From Methanoregula sp. (lineage in GTDB: Archaea > Halobacteriota > Methanomicrobia > Methanomicrobiales > Methanospirillaceae): DNA of 10,364 nt. Position 1 is the stretch's first letter. Every line of letters begins with the position of its first letter. The notes beneath the pieces are model-generated. The model was not told the DNA's origin. It saw only the letters and a program-made list of their open reading frames with translations, and did not search any database. A program made the position numbers and the translations under genes. The stretch is taken from the NCBI GenBank assembly GCA_003154335.1, contig PMDE01000064.1:87151-97514 (forward strand), written 5' to 3'. Positions 6,883 to 10,364 of the stretch are shown here, piece by piece.

Positions 6883-6898
6883 CCTGCAAAATTGCAGG
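6883..6898 (-). promoter_or_regulatory. Inverted repeat before the transporter operon, possible operator
   Basis: CCTGCAA and TTGCAGG form a perfect seven-base dyad separated by two bases. It ends 14 bases before the ATG of the first transporter gene, between the putative TATA box and the ribosome site. The tight spacing suits a dimeric helix-turn-helix repressor better than an RNA hairpin with a two-base loop. No regulator gene is visible nearby. Confidence 0.35.
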
Positions 6899-6919
6899 TT
6901 CACAGCGTACTCGTTTGAG

Positions 6920-6940
6920 AGACAGAATAAATGTTTGTCT
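6920..6940 (-). promoter_or_regulatory. TATA-like element of the transporter operon, flanked by AGACA/TGTCT
   Basis: On the minus strand ACATTTATTC is a plausible TATA element about 60 bases before the ATG. A start site near 6903 would place the CCTGCAA dyad at the beginning of the transcript. A five-base inverted repeat (AGACA, TGTCT) brackets the element. The rest of the 189-base gap (6870-7058) is AT-rich and shows no gene. Confidence 0.3.
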
Positions 6941-7058
6941 GAAATTTTTTTCTTCACACAGGCAGGTTGTATTATCCGGAAATTGTTACGGGTTGCCAGA
7001 ATTAAAATAAGTCTCCTTACACCACGATAATTAAAAGGGGAACCTGAAATACGGATAC

Positions 7059-7283
7059 CTAATCCGAGATACTGATAATCTGTACCGGACAGAGATCTAC
7101 AGCATCCTTTGCGCAGGAAGTGAGATCTTCTGAGGGGGTTCCCTCAGCAATATTCCCACTAATCCTGTATTTTTCAATGATCCGGCTGAAAGAGTCATCC
7201 GGGTCCTGCTCAAATAATCCCGGGCAGGCATCCCAGCAGGAACCACAGCTAACGCACGTTAAACGATCGATAATTACCTTCAC
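7059..7283 (-). CDS. Ferredoxin, single [4Fe-4S] cluster type
   Basis: A 74-residue electron carrier. Cysteines 10, 13 and 16 (CVSCGSC) with C65 (in LCPV) match the four ligands of a monocluster ferredoxin. C20 and C57 (SCAKDAVD) occupy the positions that form a disulfide or stay unused in Pyrococcus- and Thermotoga-type ferredoxins. The pattern therefore predicts one [4Fe-4S] cluster, not two, with a full cysteine ligand set. The middle (residues 31-55) is the usual variable insert. The start is GTG, with AAGGAG six bases ahead (GGAG-TGTATC-GTG). The gene is divergent from the first cooC gene with 118 bases between. Ferredoxin is the natural electron partner of CO dehydrogenase, so a role in that system is likely but inferred from context. 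It ends in TAG. Confidence 0.92.
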   Translation of the reverse strand: MKVIIDRLTCVSCGSCWDACPGLFEQDPDDSFSRIIEKYRISGNIAEGTPSEDLTSCAKDAVDLCPVQIISISD

Positions 7284-7321
7284 GATACACTCCTTAATAC
7301 CTGTTGATAGTAAAGAAAGAC

Positions 7322-7333
7322 GATATAATAAAA
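7322..7333. promoter_or_regulatory. Shared TATA region between ferredoxin and cooC
   Basis: GATATAATAAAA is the only strong TATA-like element in the 118-base divergent gap. Read on the minus strand (TTTATTATAT) it would start the ferredoxin message near 7300. Read on the plus strand it would start cooC near 7355 with a leader of about 45 bases. Two copies of TACCTGT (7298-7304 and 7335-7341) flank it. Whether it serves one or both directions cannot be told from sequence. Confidence 0.4.
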
Positions 7334-7401
7334 GTACCTGTCATACTAATGAGCTGCCTTTTTTGTGAAACAGGGAGCATTAATTTACACAAAGGTTCGT
7401 T

Positions 7402-8172
7402 ATGAAAATCGCAGTTTCGGGAAAAGGCGGGGTGGGTAAGACATTTATTGCCGGAACCCTTGCTGCCCGTTTTGCCAGTAACGGGCATCCGGTCATAGCT
7501 ATTGACGCAGATCCCTCGCCGAATCTTGGCGTGACCCTTGGGCTTACCGCGGAAGAAGCCGCCCGCATTGTTCCGATAGCTGAAAACGAAAACCTGATAC
7601 TGCTGAAGACAGGTACAGAATTTCCCGGGGTCTTCCGGCTTACATTTACCGTCAGCGATATAATCAAAAAATATTCAGTACCAACACCATCAGGAGTTGC
7701 CCTGATGGTGATGGGGACAGTCCGTTCAATGGGTTCCGGCTGCATCTGCCCTGCACATTCCCTGGTAAAAGCCCTGCTCCGTCATCTTTTAGTCGATAGA
7801 AATGATATGGTGATACTGGATATGGAAGCCGGGATCGAGCATCTCGGGCGGGGAACTGCACAGCGTGTTGATTCACTTCTGGTGATTACTGACGCAGACA
7901 GAAAATCTCTGATGATCGCCGCGAGCATCTGCCGGCTTGCCACCGGATCGGAGATCCAAAAGATTGGGCTGGTCGGTAATCGTATAACCGGGACACCGCA
8001 AGAGATAATCCTGCGGACATTTGCCGAAAAAAACGGGTTGGATATCCTGGCAATAATCCCTTATGATCTTAAGGTCGCCGAATCCGGCGTCACCGGAGTT
8101 GCTATTGATGAAAAAACGTCAGTGGCAGTTACTGCAATCCAGCATCTTGCTGACGAAATGCAGAAGGAGTAA
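7402..8172 (+). CDS. cooC: CooC-type nickel-insertion ATPase for CO dehydrogenase (canonical P-loop)
   Basis: A 256-residue MinD/NifH-class ATPase matching the CooC/AcsF family, which uses ATP to help place nickel in the C-cluster of CO dehydrogenase. The deviant Walker A is GKGGVGKT at 7-14, with signature lysine K8 and catalytic K13. The DADP switch is at 35-38. C114 and C116 (GCICPAH) form the CxC that binds nickel or zinc at the dimer interface in studied CooC proteins. Walker B lies at 137-145 (VILDMEAGI), and the EHLGRGT that follows is typical. Length is usual. The ATG at 7402 has an AAGG element six bases ahead, weaker than the sites of its neighbours. It is followed after 33 bases by a second family member and then by cdhA, the enzyme it would mature. 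A general MinD role is unlikely given the CxC motif and context. Confidence 0.93.
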   Translation: MKIAVSGKGGVGKTFIAGTLAARFASNGHPVIAIDADPSPNLGVTLGLTAEEAARIVPIAENENLILLKTGTEFPGVFRLTFTVSDIIKKYSVPTPSGVALMVMGTVRSMGSGCICPAHSLVKALLRHLLVDRNDMVILDMEAGIEHLGRGTAQRVDSLLVITDADRKSLMIAASICRLATGSEIQKIGLVGNRITGTPQEIILRTFAEKNGLDILAIIPYDLKVAESGVTGVAIDEKTSVAVTAIQHLADEMQKE

Positions 8173-8205
8173 CAATATTTCAGCCAGTGGTCTGGTGAAC
8201 TACGA

Positions 8206-8970
8206 ATGAAGACCTTTGTCACTATGGGAAGGGGAGGAGCGGGAAAAACAAGTTTTGTCGCACTGATGACAAAATTCCTGATAGCAAGTGCAAAAACGCC
8301 GCTTCTTCTTGTTGATGCCGATCCCGACCAGAACCTTGCCGAAATGACCGGCATCGATATTCAGTCAGAAGGTAAGAACACTATCGCTGAACTTCTTTCA
8401 GAGACTTTCATCAGCCGAGGGGGGACAACAGTGGGCATTGCCCCGTCCGCCCGGATCGAAAATACAATCTGGGAGCGGGGACTGTATGAAGGAGAATATT
8501 TTGATTTCCTGTCTGTAGGAACCAAATGGATTGAAGGCTGCTATTGTCTCCCTGACGCCGCTCTCAAGAAAGCTCTTGGAACAATCACCAGAAATTACCA
8601 GTTTATCCTTATCGATTCTCCCGGCGGACTGGAACACCTGAACCGGAAGATCGCAAGCAGCGTGGATATGATATTTGATATTATGGGCCCATCCAGCAAA
8701 TCATTCCAGCATGTGAAAAGGGCACACCGTATAATACGTGAAGTCGGGATCACCTTTGATCAATTCTATGTCATAGGGGGATATGCATTTCCTGATGAAC
8801 TCGGCGAGCGGGCTGCAACTGAGACGGGTCTGCCCTACCTAGGGAAGATCGCAAACGATGATATGGTGGCCGAATACGTCCTTTCCGGAAGATCCCTCAT
8901 CAATATTCCGGACACATCTCTGGCGTACCAGTCAGTTACCAAAATCCTTGACAGGATTATCAATGACTGA
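8206..8970 (+). CDS. Second CooC-type ATPase with altered P-loop (GRGGAGKT)
   Basis: A 254-residue paralogue of the preceding gene. The P-loop is GRGGAGKT at 8-15: K14 is kept, but the signature lysine of the deviant Walker A is R9. That lysine normally reaches across the dimer to the partner's ATP. The DADP switch at 37-40 and the interface CxC (C112, C114 in GCYCLP) are kept. The Walker B region reads ILIDSPGGLEHLN at 134-146, with SPGG in place of the MEAG of its neighbour. A nickel-related accessory ATPase for the cdhA product is the best reading. It may form heterodimers with the first CooC or have different nucleotide handling (inference). The start is well supported: GGTGA lies seven bases before the ATG. 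The gap to the first cooC is 33 bases, so they are probably one transcript. Confidence 0.87.
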   Translation: MKTFVTMGRGGAGKTSFVALMTKFLIASAKTPLLLVDADPDQNLAEMTGIDIQSEGKNTIAELLSETFISRGGTTVGIAPSARIENTIWERGLYEGEYFDFLSVGTKWIEGCYCLPDAALKKALGTITRNYQFILIDSPGGLEHLNRKIASSVDMIFDIMGPSSKSFQHVKRAHRIIREVGITFDQFYVIGGYAFPDELGERAATETGLPYLGKIANDDMVAEYVLSGRSLINIPDTSLAYQSVTKILDRIIND

Positions 8971-9161
8971 AGGGTAAACCCATATTCTCATAAACCGATT
9001 TTCCGGAAATTTTCCCTGCATTATTTTCTCGAGCCAGGTGACGATTCAGATCATGTACTGCTGCCTCCTTCTTCATTTCGAACGAGCAAGAAGGGCTGTC
9101 AGGACGTCTCCACTCCGGTTCATCCCCGGGTCGGGCTGACAGATAAAATGTCTTTGCCATG

Positions 9162-9232
9162 AGAAAGAATCAGACACTCTAAGAATCATGTGACCAGTTC
9201 GGTGTATCTTCGATAACCTTATGATTCTTTCT
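9162..9232 (+). promoter_or_regulatory. cdhA: Repeated AAGAATCA motif upstream of cdhA, candidate operator
   Basis: An 11-base perfect inverted repeat pairs AGAAAGAATCA (9162-9172) with TGATTCTTTCT (9222-9232). A second direct copy of the core, AAGAATCAT (9181-9189), also pairs with ATGATTCTT (9221-9229). The core therefore occurs twice in direct orientation 16 bases apart and once inverted. The inverted copy overlaps the most likely promoter region, about 40 bases before the cdhA start. This suggests protein binding, or two alternative RNA stems if it lies in the leader. Confidence 0.45.
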
Positions 9233-9255
9233 GGTAATGTATTGATTATCTGGCC

Positions 9256-9260
9256 GGAGG
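9256..9260 (+). promoter_or_regulatory. cdhA: Strong ribosome binding site before a TTG start
   Basis: GGAGG lies seven bases before the TTG at 9268. No ATG or GTG occurs in frame near this point, and the next in-frame ATG (9382) would remove conserved N-terminal sequence. The site therefore fixes the unusual start codon. Confidence 0.7.
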
Positions 9261-9267
9261 GGGAAAA

Positions 9268-10364
9268 TTGAACAAAAACGGCGTCAATCTCAGGATTAAA
9301 GAATTTCGTTCTGATATTGCACATTTCCGCGACCTGAGTATCAGTATTGGTGCAATTACAAAGGAATCCTGGTCCGAACCAATGGGACCAACTCCTTTTC
9401 CTTCCCTGACAACATTCCGCGAATGGGACCTGAAACTGCTTGCGCGATATAAACCATTTTACCTCCCCTTCTGTGACCTTTGCTGCATGTGTACCTATGG
9501 TAAATGTGATCTCACCGGTAACAAATGCGGCGCATGTGGTATTTCCATGGCTGCCCAGCAGTCACGCACCGTTTTGCTCGCAACATGCATTGGTGCCTCA
9601 ACACACACTGCCCATGCCCGTGATCTTCTGACCCATTTAATAAGACGTTTTGGGAAGGATCACATCCTCGACGTAGGAGGGCTGAATGTTGATATCGAAG
9701 CTCCCTTGGTCCGGCTCGTCTGCGGGATAAAACCCGGTACACTGGGTGATCTGGAGGAGGTGCTGGACTATTGCGAAAAACAACTTACGCAGCTTCTTTC
9801 TGTAACACATTCCGGGCAGGAAGGCAATAATCTGGACCTGGAATCGAAGATCTTCCATACCGGGATGATCGATCATGTCGGCATGGAGGTTGCTGATATT
9901 GCCCAGATTTCCGCGCTCGGGTTCCCGAAATCCGACCCGGATGCAGGTCTTGCTGATCTCGGCCTTGGAACAGTTGATGTAAAAAAACCCGTTATTCTCG
10001 TCATCGGGCATAACGTCCCTCCGGCAACTGAAATAATAGATTATCTCAAAACCCAGGATCTCACTACAGAAGCTGAGGTGACGGGTATCTGCTGTACGTC
10101 ACTGGATATGACAAGATACTCAATAAAAACAAAAATTATCGGCCCCATATCATGGCAGCTACGCTACATTCGCAGCGGGGTCCCTGACGTAATAGTTATT
10201 GATGAGCAATGCATACGGGCCGATACCCTCGCAGAAGCCCGCCAGATCCACGCCCCGCTGATCGCGACAAGCGAGAAGAACTGTGCCGGACTTCCTGACA
10301 GGACCCACGATTCAGCGGATGAAATTGTCTCTGATTTTATCAACAGGAAAATGATCGGTGCCCT
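9268..10364 (+). CDS. cdhA: Acetyl-CoA decarbonylase/synthase alpha subunit CdhA (CO dehydrogenase), 3' end beyond window
   Basis: The first 365 residues of the catalytic CO dehydrogenase subunit of the archaeal ACDS complex, which interconverts CO and CO2 on a Ni-Fe-S cluster. The frame is open to the window edge, and archaeal CdhA is about 780-800 residues, so roughly half is missing. Seen: EPMGPTPFP near 36-44, a cysteine-rich block at 69-90 (C69, C72, C73, C75, C80, C87, C90) providing ligands of the electron-transfer Fe-S clusters, and MAAQQSRTVLLATCIGA at 94-110. H248 in VIGHN and C315 in DEQC match the histidine and a cysteine ligand of the catalytic C-cluster. GICCTSLDMTRY at 273-284 and GPISWQLRYIRSG are also family hallmarks. 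The start is TTG with a strong GGAGG. The two CooC-type genes upstream fit its maturation. CdhA is preferred over monofunctional CooS because of the archaeal N-terminal extension. Confidence 0.95.
   Translation, partial: MNKNGVNLRIKEFRSDIAHFRDLSISIGAITKESWSEPMGPTPFPSLTTFREWDLKLLARYKPFYLPFCDLCCMCTYGKCDLTGNKCGACGISMAAQQSRTVLLATCIGASTHTAHARDLLTHLIRRFGKDHILDVGGLNVDIEAPLVRLVCGIKPGTLGDLEEVLDYCEKQLTQLLSVTHSGQEGNNLDLESKIFHTGMIDHVGMEVADIAQISALGFPKSDPDAGLADLGLGTVDVKKPVILVIGHNVPPATEIIDYLKTQDLTTEAEVTGICCTSLDMTRYSIKTKIIGPISWQLRYIRSGVPDVIVIDEQCIRADTLAEARQIHAPLIATSEKNCAGLPDRTHDSADEIVSDFINRKMIGA

Larger units (their letters stand above)
8971..9267 (+). other. 297-base non-coding stretch between the second cooC and cdhA
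   Basis: No convincing gene is seen on either strand. Several small dyads are present: GGGT-AA-ACCC just after the stop (8972-8981), TTTCCGGAAA (9000-9009), CCTTCTT with AAGAAGG (9067-9073, 9088-9094), and CTGTCAG with CTGACAG (9096-9102, 9136-9142). A T-rich stretch (9010-9030) could end the cooC transcript. The right end holds the repeated AAGAATCA motif described separately. The region probably combines a 3' end with the cdhA promoter and leader. A small structured RNA is possible but unproven. Confidence 0.5.

Noticed and set aside
6944..6951. T-run on the plus strand as a terminator
   Set aside because: No plus-strand gene ends here. It is more likely part of the AT-rich upstream region of the minus-strand transporter operon.
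7380..7745. Minus-strand open frame of 121 codons
   Set aside because: Antisense to the first cooC, including its P-loop region.
8960..9160. Minus-strand open frame of 66 codons after the second cooC
   Set aside because: No ribosome site, no recognisable motif, an overlap with the cooC 3' end, and small dyads running through it. Not enough to call a gene.
9637..10011. Minus-strand open frame of 124 codons
   Set aside because: Antisense to cdhA, which reads continuously with ligand residues in place.

Overview
The window looks like chromosomal DNA of a methanogenic archaeon. The closest fit is a Methanomicrobiales-type euryarchaeon (Methanoregula/Methanosphaerula-like), judged from protein resemblance and moderate GC, not from a search. 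Supporting signs are an archaeal CdhA-type carbon monoxide dehydrogenase subunit, TATA-like promoter elements, T-rich ends after genes, and Shine-Dalgarno sites of the GGAGG/GGTGA type.

Layout, left to right. Positions 1-1442 (minus strand) hold a compact thiamine pair, thiM then thiE, with thiE running off the left edge only at its very C-terminus. Positions 1557-4196 (minus) hold one very long gene. It joins a zinc-ribbon/PUA-like N-terminus, a PAPS-reductase-like PP-loop domain with an Fe-S-type cysteine pattern, and a complete SufS-like cysteine desulfurase. A divergent promoter region follows, then a small plus-strand FMN-binding split-barrel protein (4355-4759). A minus-strand DUF169 gene (4877-5602) has its own promoter and a T-run terminator. 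Two adjacent minus-strand genes (5774-6869) encode the two halves of a YeeE/YedE-type sulfur-compound transporter. A single-cluster ferredoxin (7059-7283, minus) is divergent from a plus-strand block: two cooC-type nickel-insertion ATPases (7402-8172 and 8206-8970), a 297-base non-coding stretch with repeated motifs, and the first 365 codons of cdhA, cut by the right edge.

Two themes link the genes. The right third is a CO dehydrogenase/acetyl-CoA synthase locus: CooC-type ATPases for Ni-cluster maturation, the catalytic alpha subunit, and a ferredoxin that could carry its electrons. The left and centre are rich in sulfur chemistry: a transporter for thiosulfate-like compounds, a cysteine desulfurase fused to a PP-loop ATPase, and thiamine salvage. 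Both themes need Fe-S clusters and sulfur supply, but a direct functional link between the blocks is inference.

The most unusual items are the desulfurase fusion, with a possible internal start at its junction; the second CooC, whose P-loop signature lysine is replaced by arginine; and a three-copy AAGAATCA motif just upstream of cdhA. I saw no mobile elements, CRISPR arrays, tRNA or rRNA genes.
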